Part shown: in pieces, positions 18,259-27,481 of the stretch
How positions within the stretch are numbered: the stretch's first letter is position 1
How the letters are laid out: the number at the start of each line of letters is the position of its first letter
Source of the DNA: Labilithrix sp.
Lineage (GTDB): Bacteria > Myxococcota_A > Polyangia > Polyangiales > Polyangiaceae
NCBI GenBank assembly: GCA_019637155.1
Contig: JAHBWE010000004.1
Span: forward strand, 1-64,000
DNA: 64,000 bases
Direction: 5' to 3'
The notes under the pieces: generated by a model
Seen by the model: the letters and a program-made list of their open reading frames with translations, nothing else
Database searches by the model: none
Told to the model about the DNA's origin: nothing
Made by a program: the position numbers and the translations under genes

Positions 18259-18389
18259 ATGCCGGCGGCGTAGCGCGCGAAGCGGGGACGTGCCACCGCT
18301 TTCGCTCCCGCTGTCGGGTTGCAGCCTGCCTCCCCAAGCGCAGCCGACTGGGTCGGGCGGCGTCGCGGCGTCGAGCGGTGCGCCGGCGT

Positions 18390-19175
18390 TTACGGTGCGA
18401 CGGTCACGGTCGCCCTCGCGAACTCAGGGCCCTGCGGGTCGCACGGCGCTGGAGTGCTGCCGACGACGGTCTCGAACCTGTACGTGTACGTGCCCGCCGA
18501 CACAGGGTTGCGAAACCGTGCGACGGCCCAGCCGGGACATCCGGCGCCGACGGTCGCGCACGCCCGTCGTGATCCTTCCCCGTAGCATTCGCCGTTCCGG
18601 AGGAGGTCGAGCGGCGGGATCGAGCTTGCCCTGCTGATGACGAAGATGTCGAACTCCTCAGACGCCTTCGGTGCTGCCGGGATCGTGAAGATGTGTCTCC
18701 CATCGGGATAGGTTCCGCCGTCGGGCGTCTTGCAGAGGTCGGCGCCACTGCATGCGCAGCCGTCGTCGATGACGCCGTTGCAGTCGTCGTCGACGCCGTT
18801 GAGGCAGGTCTCGGTCGCTGCTGGCTGCGTCGCTCCCTCACACGCTGTCCAGAATCGTTCGCCGTCCTCTTCGATGCACGTTTGCTTGCCCTGCGTGCAC
18901 GCGCTCGCGTCGTTGACGACGCCATGCGAGCAGAAGGCGAGATCGTTGAGCGTCGTGCACGTGCACCCTGCGTTGTCCAGGAGACCTGCTTCGCATGGTA
19001 CGTGCTTCGGGACGGTCGCTTCCTCGCTTGCGTCGATGGATGAGGCAGGCACGTTGTCGACCGTCGCCGCATCAGCGGGAGCCGCGGTCGGCTCCTCGGT
19101 CTCGTAGTCGCTGCACGCCGCGAAGGCGGTCGCGCCGCCGAGCCCGAGAACGAACAACGCCCGCACCGGCCTCAT
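18390..19175 (-). CDS. MopE-like lipoprotein, copy 2 of a tandem pair
   Basis: 261 residues with a lipoprotein signal (LGGATAFAACS). A Cys-rich region contains CLNGVDDDCNGVIDDGC, the Asp/Asn/Cys motif typical of MopE-type metal-binding proteins. A C-terminal beta-rich domain follows (YPDGRHIFTIPAAP, GTYTYRFETVVGS). It is strongly similar to the gene upstream, and its ATG overlaps that gene's TGA (ATGA), so the two are co-translated. Probably a surface-exposed calcium- or copper-binding lipoprotein; the ligand is not shown. Confidence 0.8.
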   Translation of the reverse strand: MRPVRALFVLGLGGATAFAACSDYETEEPTAAPADAATVDNVPASSIDASEEATVPKHVPCEAGLLDNAGCTCTTLNDLAFCSHGVVNDASACTQGKQTCIEEDGERFWTACEGATQPAATETCLNGVDDDCNGVIDDGCACSGADLCKTPDGGTYPDGRHIFTIPAAPKASEEFDIFVISRASSIPPLDLLRNGECYGEGSRRACATVGAGCPGWAVARFRNPVSAGTYTYRFETVVGSTPAPCDPQGPEFARATVTVAP

Positions 19176-19990
19176 GGAGCGACGGTCACAGTAGCCGTTG
19201 CGAACTCAGAGCCCTGCGGGTCGCATGGTGCTGAAGTGCTGCCGACGACGGTCTCGAACCTGTACGTGTACGTGCCCGCTGGAGCGGGGTCGCGATACCG
19301 TGCGACGGCCCAGCCGGGACACCCGGCGCCGGCGGTCGCGCACGTCCGTCGTTGTCCCTCCCCGAAGCATTCGCCGTTACGGAGGAGGTCGAGCGGTGGG
19401 ATCGAGGCTGCCTTGCTGATGATGAAGATGTCGAAGCCCTCAGACGCCTTTGGCGCCGCCGGGACCGTGAAGACGTGCCTCCCATCGGGATAGGTCCCGC
19501 CGTCGGGCATCTTGCAGAGGTCGATGTCAGCGCATGGACAGCCGTCGTCGGCGATGCCGTTGCAGTCGTCGTCGATGGAGTTGAAACACTCTTCCTTCAT
19601 GGCGGGTCGCTCCGCGTTCGCGCATTGCTCCCACCGGAGACCAGTGTTGGTCTGGACGCACCGCTGCGTCCCCTGCGTGCACGCCGTGGCACCTCCGTCC
19701 GCTTTGGTCAGGCCGTATGAGCACGGCAAGATCATCTGCGTATCCTGGCAGGGACAGTCGTTGGCGTTGAAGGGGCTCGTAAAGCACGCTCCGGGGGGAT
19801 TGCCGTCAGCTCCATCGACGACACCCGTGTCGCCATCGCCCGGTAGCGCGTCCGGGGTGTCTGGTGTGCTCGTCTCGACCGTTCCTCCGCCGTCGGCGGG
19901 CTCGTCGATGTCGAGCGGTTCGCCGCATGCGGCTGCGTAGGTCGCGGCGCCGAGGATGGAAACCACGAAGACCAGGCGGAGCCCCCTCAC
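19172..19990 (-). CDS. MopE-like lipoprotein, copy 1 of a tandem pair
   Basis: 272 residues, paralogous to the gene at 18390. The signal ends in ATYAAAC, the middle has CFNSIDDDCNGIADDGC, and the C-terminal domain (YPDGRHVFTVPAAP, GTYTYRFETVVGS) is nearly the same as the copy's. N-terminal parts differ much more than C-terminal parts, which suggests recent tandem duplication with a free-evolving linker. It is first in the two-gene operon. Confidence 0.8.
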   Translation of the reverse strand: MRGLRLVFVVSILGAATYAAACGEPLDIDEPADGGGTVETSTPDTPDALPGDGDTGVVDGADGNPPGACFTSPFNANDCPCQDTQMILPCSYGLTKADGGATACTQGTQRCVQTNTGLRWEQCANAERPAMKEECFNSIDDDCNGIADDGCPCADIDLCKMPDGGTYPDGRHVFTVPAAPKASEGFDIFIISKAASIPPLDLLRNGECFGEGQRRTCATAGAGCPGWAVARYRDPAPAGTYTYRFETVVGSTSAPCDPQGSEFATATVTVAP

Positions 19991-20003
19991 GGGCGCGATG
20001 ATA

Positions 20004-20040
20004 TCAGGCGACGAGCTCCTCGACGGGGTTCTTCGAGGGC
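20004..20040 (-). repeat. imperfect copy of the 3' end of the metallophosphoesterase gene
   Basis: Read on the minus strand just beyond the gene's stop, this stretch encodes SKNPVEELVA. It mirrors the gene's own last codons, which read PKNPVEKLFDW. The roughly 27 aligned bases differ at only a few positions, suggesting a short tandem duplication of the gene end. Confidence 0.5.
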
Positions 20041-20080
20041 GGCGGCCGCGGTTCCCTGAAGTCGCGGCCGGCGATCCGGC

Positions 20081-22594
20081 CTACCAGTCGAAGAGCTTCT
20101 CGACCGGGTTCTTCGGGTCGTGGGCGCCGATGGCCTCGGCGCGGTTGATTTCGATTTCGCCGACGACGTCGAAGCGGGACTGGCCGATGTTCGCGAAGAA
20201 CTTCGCGCGGTTGATCTGCGGGAGCGTCACGCCGCGCTTGTCGCTCTTCGTCTCGAGGGTCAGGACGGTGAAGCCCATCGACGACTTGCCGCCGGAGTAG
20301 GTCTGGTTCGCGAGGTCCGACGCCGACACGAGACGGAAGAACACGAGCTCGCGCGGGCCCAGCTTGCCCGAGGCCGTGTGGCGGCTCCAGCCGGCGACGG
20401 ACTTGTCGTACTGCTTGCCGAAGCTCTTCACGCTGTCCGCGATCGGGTTCATCGGGACCGCGTGGTTGTCGTAGTCCTCCGACGCGCCGTTCGTCGTCTG
20501 CGCCTGCGAGTAGCCGCGGACCGGGTTCAGCACCTCGAGCGTCGCGAACTTCTGCGTCGACGCCGCGTCGACCGGGAACTTGCCGGGGATCAGCTCGTCG
20601 CCCTCCTGGATGACCTCGAGCGAGTTGTAGTGCGTGTGGCCGAGGAGGACGGTGCGGACCTGCGGGCTCGACGCGAGGCGCTTGAGGAGCTCGACGCCGC
20701 TCGAGAACGGCTCGCCCTTCGCCGGGTCGCACGTGAAGTCGGCGCCGCGCTGATCCCAGTCGCAGTCGAACTCCGCGTCGGGGCGCATCCACTCCTGGAG
20801 GCCGTCGTGCGCGCAGGACTCCGTCTGCTCCGTCGAGAGCGCCCAGTCGGGGAGCGTGCAGACGAGCGGGTTCCAGACCTTGCCGACGAGGTAGTTCACC
20901 GCGCTCTGGAAGACCGAGCGGTACTCGAGCTGCTCGAAGTAGTAGCCGAAGTCCTTGCCCTTGTGGCCGCCGCGCGGGTCGTGGTGCGCGAGGATGATGA
21001 CGTCGCTGTTGTCCTGCTTCGCGCGGAGGAGCTCGCGGTCGAGCCAGTCCATCTGCACGTCGTTCATGCTGCCGCCGTAGTTGACGGTGTACATGCCCCA
21101 GCCGCTGCGGCGGTGCTGGCGAAGCTCGTAGCTGTTGAGCGAGACGTACGCGCTCTTGCCGAACTTGTGCGAGTAGAAGAGCGGGCCGTACGTCTTCTGC
21201 CACTGGTAGAAGCCGTCGTAGAGGATGTAGTTGCGGTCCGCGCGCGGGACCTCCTTCCAGCCCGCGAAGCCCTCCGCCTCCGCCTTCGCGTTGCGCGCGA
21301 AGCCGCCGGTGAAGATGTCGCGGTGCTCGCCGCCGAGCTTGTCGGAGGCGGCCGTCTTCGCGAGGTACGACTCGAAGGCCGACTGGTCGAAGTTGGGCCA
21401 CGGGTTGGGCGCGTTGTCCTTGATGACCTCCTTCAGCGACTCGATGACGAGCGTGTCGACCGCCTTCACCGCGGAGGGGACGTGGCCCGTCGCGACGTAG
21501 CCGTCGTGGTTACCGGTCGTGAGGAAGATCGGGATCGGGAGGTACTTGAGGAGGTCGACGATCGCCTTCGCCTCGTTCTGGTACGTCGTCGCGACGGGGC
21601 GCTGCCGGAGCGTGCCGGGCGAGCCGCCGTTGTGGAGGTCGCCGTTGAACGTGATGAACGAGGCGTTGAGGACGGCGGGGTCGTTCGTCGTGTTGAGGAA
21701 GTAGACGAGCTCGTCGAGCTTGTCCTTCGTCTTGTTGTTGTAGAGGTCGCCGACCGAGACCTGCGTGTCGGTGATGTTGATGACGGAGTGCTCGTCCTCG
21801 GCGTCGTCGAACACGCGGACCGCGTTGTACTGGTACTCGTAGACCGGCTGCGAGCCGACGGTGACGAGCTTGTTGTCCTTGCGGACCTCCATCCGGAGGT
21901 CGTAGAGGCCGGCGGGGACGCGCTGCATCGCGCCCTGCTTGAACACGAAGCGGAGCGTGTGGCGCTTCTTGAGGACGGCGGGCATGTCCGCCGGCTCCGC
22001 GTTCATGAGGACGTCGTTCGGGTAGACGCGGATCGCGTCGGTGCCCGTGCCGCTCGAGATCGCGACCTTCGACTCGGCCTGCTCGCGGCCCGCGCGCTTC
22101 ACGAGGAAGAAGGCGATGCCCGTCTTCGCGTCGTTCGGGAGCGTCACGCGCTTCAGCGAGGAGCCCGCGAGCGCCTCCGCCTCGAGGCCGCCGATCGCGT
22201 CGAGGGCGGCGTCCTCGATCCGGAGCACGCTGACGAATTCCTCGGTAGCGTCTTTTTTGACGTAGAGGTTCGGGTTCCCGAGCGTCGGGTAGATGAGGCG
22301 GTCGATCATGACGTGGCCGCCGATCGCGTACGGCATGATCTGCTCGTTCTGCGACGCGTCCGCGTAGAACACGTTCGGCACGTACGTCTCGCCCTTGTTC
22401 GAGACGACCTCCCAGGGCTTCTCCTCCAGCTTCTTCGCGATCTCGGCGGGGGAGAGCTCGCCGTCCGCCACCTCGTCCGCCGACATCGCCGGGGCCGACG
22501 GGTCCGTCGCGCTCCCGCCGTCACTGCCGTCCGAGCCGCAAGCAACGAGGAGTGCGCTGAGGGCTGCGCAAGCGAGGAGGGAGCGTCCGAGCAT
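20081..22594 (-). CDS. calcineurin-like metallophosphoesterase lipoprotein (TIGR-type large family)
   Basis: 837 residues from the ATG at 22594, which puts the lipobox (ALLVACG) close to the N-terminus; an ATG ten codons upstream is possible. The first 250 residues are beta-rich and unassigned. The phosphoesterase core follows: DTQVSVGD, FNGDLHNGG, LTTGNHDG, LAHHDPRGGH and LLGHTHYN, which give the expected metal-binding Asp, Asn and His series. A Cys-bearing insertion lies between the last two motifs. It probably hydrolyses phosphoesters in the periplasm or at the surface; the substrate is unknown. Confidence 0.85.
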   Translation of the reverse strand: MLGRSLLACAALSALLVACGSDGSDGGSATDPSAPAMSADEVADGELSPAEIAKKLEEKPWEVVSNKGETYVPNVFYADASQNEQIMPYAIGGHVMIDRLIYPTLGNPNLYVKKDATEEFVSVLRIEDAALDAIGGLEAEALAGSSLKRVTLPNDAKTGIAFFLVKRAGREQAESKVAISSGTGTDAIRVYPNDVLMNAEPADMPAVLKKRHTLRFVFKQGAMQRVPAGLYDLRMEVRKDNKLVTVGSQPVYEYQYNAVRVFDDAEDEHSVINITDTQVSVGDLYNNKTKDKLDELVYFLNTTNDPAVLNASFITFNGDLHNGGSPGTLRQRPVATTYQNEAKAIVDLLKYLPIPIFLTTGNHDGYVATGHVPSAVKAVDTLVIESLKEVIKDNAPNPWPNFDQSAFESYLAKTAASDKLGGEHRDIFTGGFARNAKAEAEGFAGWKEVPRADRNYILYDGFYQWQKTYGPLFYSHKFGKSAYVSLNSYELRQHRRSGWGMYTVNYGGSMNDVQMDWLDRELLRAKQDNSDVIILAHHDPRGGHKGKDFGYYFEQLEYRSVFQSAVNYLVGKVWNPLVCTLPDWALSTEQTESCAHDGLQEWMRPDAEFDCDWDQRGADFTCDPAKGEPFSSGVELLKRLASSPQVRTVLLGHTHYNSLEVIQEGDELIPGKFPVDAASTQKFATLEVLNPVRGYSQAQTTNGASEDYDNHAVPMNPIADSVKSFGKQYDKSVAGWSRHTASGKLGPRELVFFRLVSASDLANQTYSGGKSSMGFTVLTLETKSDKRGVTLPQINRAKFFANIGQSRFDVVGEIEINRAEAIGAHDPKNPVEKLFDW

Positions 22595-22793
22595 CGGAAC
22601 ACACTTACGCACACGGTGGGCCACAGGGCCGGCGCGGGCGCGTTCTGCCCGGGGCGCAGAATTCCACCGACGCTAGCCGGAGGAGCCTCCATCGAGCCGC
22701 CGATGCGCAACGCGCGTCGCGTCATGCAATGCCGATCGTGATCGGGATGGATAGAGAGCGGTCCATCGCGCGGATCCAGTACGCTCCCACCTC

Positions 22794-24968
22794 ATGGCTA
22801 CCGAGGAAAACCGGCTCTCCGAACCGCCGCCGTCGCTCGTACCGCCAAAGGACAGTCTTCCGCCGCCGCAGGACGAGACGGAGGGCGAGGGCGAGCCGCA
22901 TGAGCTCACCGTCCCGCCGCCGCCGCCGTCGGTGGGGCTCGATCCGGAGCGCGCCGCGGTGTCGCTCCGGCAGCCGTCGCGCCTCCCGCCGATGCCGGAG
23001 GTCGGGCCGATCCTCGAAGAGGCGGCGCAGTTCCGGCTCAAGAAGGAGTGGGACAACGAGCTCGACGCGTACAAGCGCGCGCTCTTCGTCCTCCCCGCGG
23101 ACGCGACCAGCGTGCAGGCGTCGATCTACGCGTGCGTCGCGGAGGTGAAGCGCGCGCAGGGGAAGCTGCCCGAGGCGGAGACGAACTACGAGAAGGCGCT
23201 CACCGTCAACCCGAAGCACGTGCGCTCGCTCGACGGCCTGATCCGCCTCGCGGCGAAGGGGAAGGACTGGCCGCGCCTCGCGACCGCGCGCCGGCGGAAG
23301 GCGGACGCGCTCGACGATCCCGACGACAAGGCGACCGAGCTCGCGATCGTCGCCGACGTCGAAGAGCGCCGCCTCAAGCGGCTCGACCTCGCCGCCGCGA
23401 CGCTCGAAGCGGCGGCGAAGCTCCGCCCCGACGACGTCGGGATCCTCCTCAAGCTGCGCGATCACTACACCGCGCTGAAGGCGTGGCCGCGGCTCGTCGA
23501 CGTGCTCGACGACCTCGTCCGGCTCTCGACGCAGGCGCGTCATCGCGGCTCGTTCCGCTTCGCGCAGGCCGACGTCGTCCTCGGCCGCCTCCGCGAAGAG
23601 CCGCGCGGCCTCGCGTTCCTCGAGATGGCGCTCGACGAAGACCCGCAGTGCGACCGCGCGCTCTCCGCCCTCGTCGCCGTGCGCACGCGGCGCGAGGAGT
23701 GGCCCGAGCTCGCCGCGGTGTACGAGCGGCTCATCGATCGCTACGCCGGCCTCGGCGATCGCGATCGCGCGTGGGAGGTGTGCCGCAAGCTCGGCATCCT
23801 CCGCCGCGATCGACTGCTCGACGGCCCGGGCGCGCTCGAGGCGATGGCGGGCGCGGTGCAGCTCCGCCCCGACGACGCGGAGACGCGCGCCGCGCTCGCG
23901 GAGCTCTACGCCGCGAAGGGTGAGCGCGCGAAGGCGACGCGCGAGCTCGAGCTCGCCGCCCACCACGCGCCGCTCCGCGCGCAGACGTACCGCCGTCTCT
24001 ACGAGCTGCACCAACGCGCGCAGCGCCCCGATCGCGCGTGGCTCGCCGCGACGTGCCTCGAGGAGCTCGGCGCGAGCGACGTCGCGCAGGAGCTCGTCAT
24101 CGAGCAGTTCCGGCCCGAGGGACCGATCCGCCCGACGACGGGCGTGGCGGCGAAGTGGTGGAACGAGCTCCTCGCCGCCGACGGCGCCGATCCGCTCGTC
24201 GACGAGATCATGCTCACGATCGGCGCGCCCGCGATCGCGCTCCGGATCGAGGAGCTCGAGGCGAAGCAGAAGCTCGTGTCGCTCGACGCGGCGAAGCGGC
24301 TCGACAAGACGAGCACGGCGTCGGTCGTCCGCACGTTCGTGTGGTCGGCGCGCGCGCTCGGCATCACGCTGCCGGAGCTCTACGCGCTCGGCGACGTGCC
24401 GAACGGCCTCGCGGCGGTGCCCTCGGTGAAGCGCGCGACCGCGCTCGGCACGGTCGTGACGTCGGGGCGCTCGGTGCAGGAGCTCGCGTTCCTCGCCGGC
24501 CGTCACCTCACGTACTACCGGCCCGAGCACTATCCGCTCGTGTTCTTCCCCACGCTCGCGGAGCTCTCGTCGCTCGTGCTGAACGCGCTCCGCCTCGTCA
24601 TCCCCGGCATCTCGGTCCCGCCGCCGAGCGACGGGAGCAAGGTGAACGCGGAGCTCGGCGCGAAGCTCTCCGCCGACGAGAAGAAGAGGCTCTCCGAGAT
24701 CGTCGAGCGCCTCGACGCGCGCGGCGGCAAGCTCGATCTCTTCGCGTGGATCCGCAGCGTGGAGCTCACCGCCGCGCGCGCGGGCCTGCTCCTCGCGGGC
24801 GACCTCCGCGTCGCGATGCGCCAGCTGAAGGACGAGAAGCGCGCGATCGCGGAGCTCAGCGCCGACGAGAAGCGCGGCGACCTCCTCGCGTACTGCGCCT
24901 CCGAGCGCTACGCGCTCCTGCGCGAGCGGATGGGCGTGTCGATCCACGTCGCCGCGGACGACGGCTGA
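22794..24968 (+). CDS. large TPR-repeat protein
   Basis: 724 residues. A Pro/Glu-rich N-terminal 75 residues precede about ten helical repeats with the TPR spacing (for example KEWDNELDAYKRALFVLPAD and LPEAETNYEKALTVNPKH, each given only in part). The C-terminal 300 residues are helical but no longer TPR-like (RHLTYYRPEHYPLVFFPT). No signal peptide. Similar proteins with proline-rich heads are common in myxobacteria; it is probably a scaffold for protein assemblies. TACGCT ends 8 nt before the ATG. Confidence 0.75.
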   Translation: MATEENRLSEPPPSLVPPKDSLPPPQDETEGEGEPHELTVPPPPPSVGLDPERAAVSLRQPSRLPPMPEVGPILEEAAQFRLKKEWDNELDAYKRALFVLPADATSVQASIYACVAEVKRAQGKLPEAETNYEKALTVNPKHVRSLDGLIRLAAKGKDWPRLATARRRKADALDDPDDKATELAIVADVEERRLKRLDLAAATLEAAAKLRPDDVGILLKLRDHYTALKAWPRLVDVLDDLVRLSTQARHRGSFRFAQADVVLGRLREEPRGLAFLEMALDEDPQCDRALSALVAVRTRREEWPELAAVYERLIDRYAGLGDRDRAWEVCRKLGILRRDRLLDGPGALEAMAGAVQLRPDDAETRAALAELYAAKGERAKATRELELAAHHAPLRAQTYRRLYELHQRAQRPDRAWLAATCLEELGASDVAQELVIEQFRPEGPIRPTTGVAAKWWNELLAADGADPLVDEIMLTIGAPAIALRIEELEAKQKLVSLDAAKRLDKTSTASVVRTFVWSARALGITLPELYALGDVPNGLAAVPSVKRATALGTVVTSGRSVQELAFLAGRHLTYYRPEHYPLVFFPTLAELSSLVLNALRLVIPGISVPPPSDGSKVNAELGAKLSADEKKRLSEIVERLDARGGKLDLFAWIRSVELTAARAGLLLAGDLRVAMRQLKDEKRAIAELSADEKRGDLLAYCASERYALLRERMGVSIHVAADDG

Positions 24969-24997
24969 GGCGTTGGGGCGCGTGCTATACCTGCGTC

Positions 24998-25732
24998 ATG
25001 CAGCCGTCTCGCGCCGTGTCGGCGGCGATCGAACGATATCGTGAGCGGCTGCGCGCCCGCTTCGGCGGACGCGTGAGGGAGGTCGTGCTCTTCGGGTCCC
25101 ACGCGAGGGGAGAAGCACACGAAGACAGCGACGCCGACGTGTTCGTCGTCGTGGACGCCATCACCGCCGCGGAGCGGTCCGAAGCGATCGACGACGCCTT
25201 CGTCGCAGACGCAGCGACGAGCTTCCCCGTCGGTCTCGCGCCGCTCGTCTATTCGGAGGTGGAGGCGGCGCGCGCGCGTGCGGGGGGCCGTCGTCTCCTT
25301 CGGGACATCGACAATCGAGAGCGTGGATCCATGAACGACGACGAGAGACGGGCCGCCATCGCCGCCGAGGTATCACGTGGTGAGACGTCGCTCGCCGCCG
25401 GCGAGAAGCTCCTCGACGGCTTCCCCGCCGACGCGGTGAGCCGCGCCTACTACGCCGCGTTTCATCATGCGCGCGCCCTCCTCGTGTCGGTCGGTCTCGA
25501 ACCGACGACGCATGCCGGGCTCACGAGGCTCTTTCAGCGCGACTTCGTGCGGACGGGCCGGTTCGACCCGAAGCTCGCGTCGGCGCTCGACCATCTCCTC
25601 GCGGCGCGACAGGGGGCGGACTACACCGCCGAGGTCGTCATCACCGACGAAATGGCGAAGGACGAGATCGAGAGCGCGCGCAGGTTCGTCGCCGCCTGCC
25701 GCGCCTGCCTCGTCGCCGACGGCTGGCTCTGA
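24998..25732 (+). CDS. fused MNT nucleotidyltransferase-HEPN protein
   Basis: A single 244-residue frame joins the two halves of a MNT/HEPN toxin-antitoxin pair. Residues 1-100 carry the minimal nucleotidyltransferase motif GSHARG at 33-38 with Asp45 and Asp47. Residues 112-244 form a HEPN domain with Arg149-X6-His156 (RAYYAAFH), the arrangement of the HEPN ribonuclease motif. In the usual systems these are separate adjacent genes, the transferase AMPylating the HEPN RNase. An internal ATG at 25331 (residue 112) could still give a free HEPN protein. TATACCT lies just upstream of the first ATG. Confidence 0.8.
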   Translation: MQPSRAVSAAIERYRERLRARFGGRVREVVLFGSHARGEAHEDSDADVFVVVDAITAAERSEAIDDAFVADAATSFPVGLAPLVYSEVEAARARAGGRRLLRDIDNRERGSMNDDERRAAIAAEVSRGETSLAAGEKLLDGFPADAVSRAYYAAFHHARALLVSVGLEPTTHAGLTRLFQRDFVRTGRFDPKLASALDHLLAARQGADYTAEVVITDEMAKDEIESARRFVAACRACLVADGWL

Positions 25733-25792
25733 GCGACGAAAACTGAAATCCGGTCGACACCCCACCGGGCGGCGCTAGACCGAGCGCGTCCG

Positions 25793-26680
25793 ATGATGCC
25801 CGCGAGCCACACCCTGCGCGTTCGCCCCGAGCCGACTGTGCGGATGCGTCCGCCGCCGCCGGCGATGACGGTGCGCCAGCACGTGGCGGTGACGATGAGC
25901 CCGCCCGCGCCCGCGACGCCGGCCTGCCTCAACTGCGAGCTCCCGCTCATCGGCAAGTTCTGTCACGCCTGCGGTCAGGCCGCGAAGACGCCCGCCCGCA
26001 TCACGCTCGGCGCGATCCTCCACGAGCTCCCGCACGCGATCCTGCACCTCGAGCACGCGCTCCCGCACACGATCGTCGCGCTCTTGCGGCGGCCGGGCCA
26101 CACGATGCGGGAGTATCTCGGCGGGAAGCGCGTCCACACGTACTCGCCCTTCACGCTGCTCTTCCTCACCGCCGGGCTGCTGGGGCTCGTGATGGTCACG
26201 CTGAAGCTGCAGGGACCGGTCGTCGTCCAAGCGGACAACGACGTCGGGCCGAGGTTGACGGCGGCGATCTTCAAGTACAACGCGTGGTTCCGGCTCGCGC
26301 TGCTGCCGCTCCACGCGATCGGCCCCGCGATCGTCCTCCGCCGCCGCACCGGCCTCCACTACGGCGAGCAGGTCGTCGCCGCGGCGATGGTCACGGCCGG
26401 GAGCGTGATGCTGAGCCTCGCCGCGCTCCCGCTGCGCTGGCTCGCGTACAAATGGTCGGCGGGCGCAGGTGCTCTCGTCACGGGCGGCGCCGAGCTGAGC
26501 ACGACGCTGTACGTGCTCTGGGCGTACGCGCAGCTCCAGGACGACGGCAAGAAGCGAGACGCGGTGATGCGCTGGCTTCGATCGATCGCGTCGCTCTTCG
26601 CCGCCGGCGTCGTGTACATGGTCGTCATGATCGCCGCCGTCGTGCTCCTGCTCGTCGGCAAGAAGCTCCATCTGATCTAG
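25793..26680 (+). CDS. DUF3667-type membrane protein with N-terminal zinc ribbon
   Basis: 295 residues. Residues about 44-62 hold CLNCELPLIG and FCHACGQ, two Cys pairs of a zinc ribbon. Then come RITLGAILHELPHAI and RPGHTMREYLGGKRVHTYSPF, the conserved pre-membrane signature of DUF3667. Four or five hydrophobic helices follow (about 125-145, 165-190, 200-225, 270-292). Inner-membrane location; the function of the family is not known. Confidence 0.8.
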   Translation: MMPASHTLRVRPEPTVRMRPPPPAMTVRQHVAVTMSPPAPATPACLNCELPLIGKFCHACGQAAKTPARITLGAILHELPHAILHLEHALPHTIVALLRRPGHTMREYLGGKRVHTYSPFTLLFLTAGLLGLVMVTLKLQGPVVVQADNDVGPRLTAAIFKYNAWFRLALLPLHAIGPAIVLRRRTGLHYGEQVVAAAMVTAGSVMLSLAALPLRWLAYKWSAGAGALVTGGAELSTTLYVLWAYAQLQDDGKKRDAVMRWLRSIASLFAAGVVYMVVMIAAVVLLLVGKKLHLI

Positions 26681-26689
26681 TCTGCGCCG

Positions 26690-27154
26690 ATGAGCGCTGC
26701 GGTCATCGAGGCCTTCTACGACGCGTTTTCGAAGCGTGACGCGGAGGGCATGGTCAAGCACTACGCCGACGACGTTCGCTTCTCGGATCCGGTGTTCCAG
26801 GACCTGAAGGGCGACGACGCGAAGAACATGTGGCGGATGCTCTGCGAGCGCGGCAAGGACCTCGAGGTCGTCGCGAGCGACGTCACGGAGAACAGCGCGC
26901 ACTGGGACGCGACCTACACGTTCGCCCTCACGCGGCGGAAGGTGCTGAACCGCATCGACGCGAAGTTCACGTTCGAGGGCGACAAGATCAAGACGCACAC
27001 CGACGCGTTCGATCTCTACGCGTGGACGCGGATGGCGTTCGGGGTGACCGGTGTCCTCTTGGGATGGACCGGCTTCTTCCAGAGCACGCTCCGGAAAAAG
27101 GCCCTCGCCGGCCTCGTCGCCTTCGAACGGGAAAATCGTCACGATCGGGCTTAA
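26690..27154 (+). CDS. NTF2-like (SnoaL-type) protein
   Basis: 154 residues with the fold signature of small ligand-binding/cyclase proteins: an N-terminal helix (AVIEAFYDAFSKRDAEGM), HYADDVRFSDPVF, and later WDATYTF and KFTFEGDKI strands. No signal peptide. TAGTCT, whose TAG is also the stop of the upstream DUF3667 gene, ends 6 nt before the ATG. The gene may therefore have its own leaderless transcript even though it is so close. The substrate is unknown. Confidence 0.75.
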   Translation: MSAAVIEAFYDAFSKRDAEGMVKHYADDVRFSDPVFQDLKGDDAKNMWRMLCERGKDLEVVASDVTENSAHWDATYTFALTRRKVLNRIDAKFTFEGDKIKTHTDAFDLYAWTRMAFGVTGVLLGWTGFFQSTLRKKALAGLVAFERENRHDRA

Positions 27155-27185
27155 GCTGCGCCGGTCGCGGTCGTTTGGGTAGGGC

Positions 27186-27473
27186 ATGCGATTCGGTTGG
27201 TTCGTGGTGGCGGCGGCGGCGATGGCTCAGGTGGCGTGTACGGTCGGGGCTCCGGCGATGAACGACGCGGAGGTCAGCTCGGAGATCGTGGAGCGGGTGT
27301 CGGTCGCGCGTCGCGAGAGCCTCCCCGAGTGCACCGCCGCGCGCGAGTCGCTCCGCGCCTACGTCCGCGACGAGAGGCTCTCCGCCACCTGCGACGGTGA
27401 GACGTGGCGCGACGCCGACGGCGAGGAGATCGCTCCCGCCGTTCCCGCCGTCTCCGCCGTCGAAGCGGACTGA
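27186..27473 (+). CDS. small predicted lipoprotein
   Basis: 95 residues with a lipoprotein-type signal (FVVAAAAMAQVAC, Cys at about 18) and a short charged mature part containing two further cysteines (LPECTAA, SATCDGE) that could pair. No known family. The gene runs convergently into the gpsA-like gene with an 8-base gap. Confidence 0.6.
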   Translation: MRFGWFVVAAAAMAQVACTVGAPAMNDAEVSSEIVERVSVARRESLPECTAARESLRAYVRDERLSATCDGETWRDADGEEIAPAVPAVSAVEAD

Positions 27474-27481
27474 CGCGCCGC

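Noticed and set aside
20120-22741. An 873-codon frame antisense to the metallophosphoesterase
   Set aside because: Composition is nearly all Val, Arg, Asp, Glu and Leu with no fold signature, while the opposite strand has a signal peptide and intact phosphoesterase motifs.
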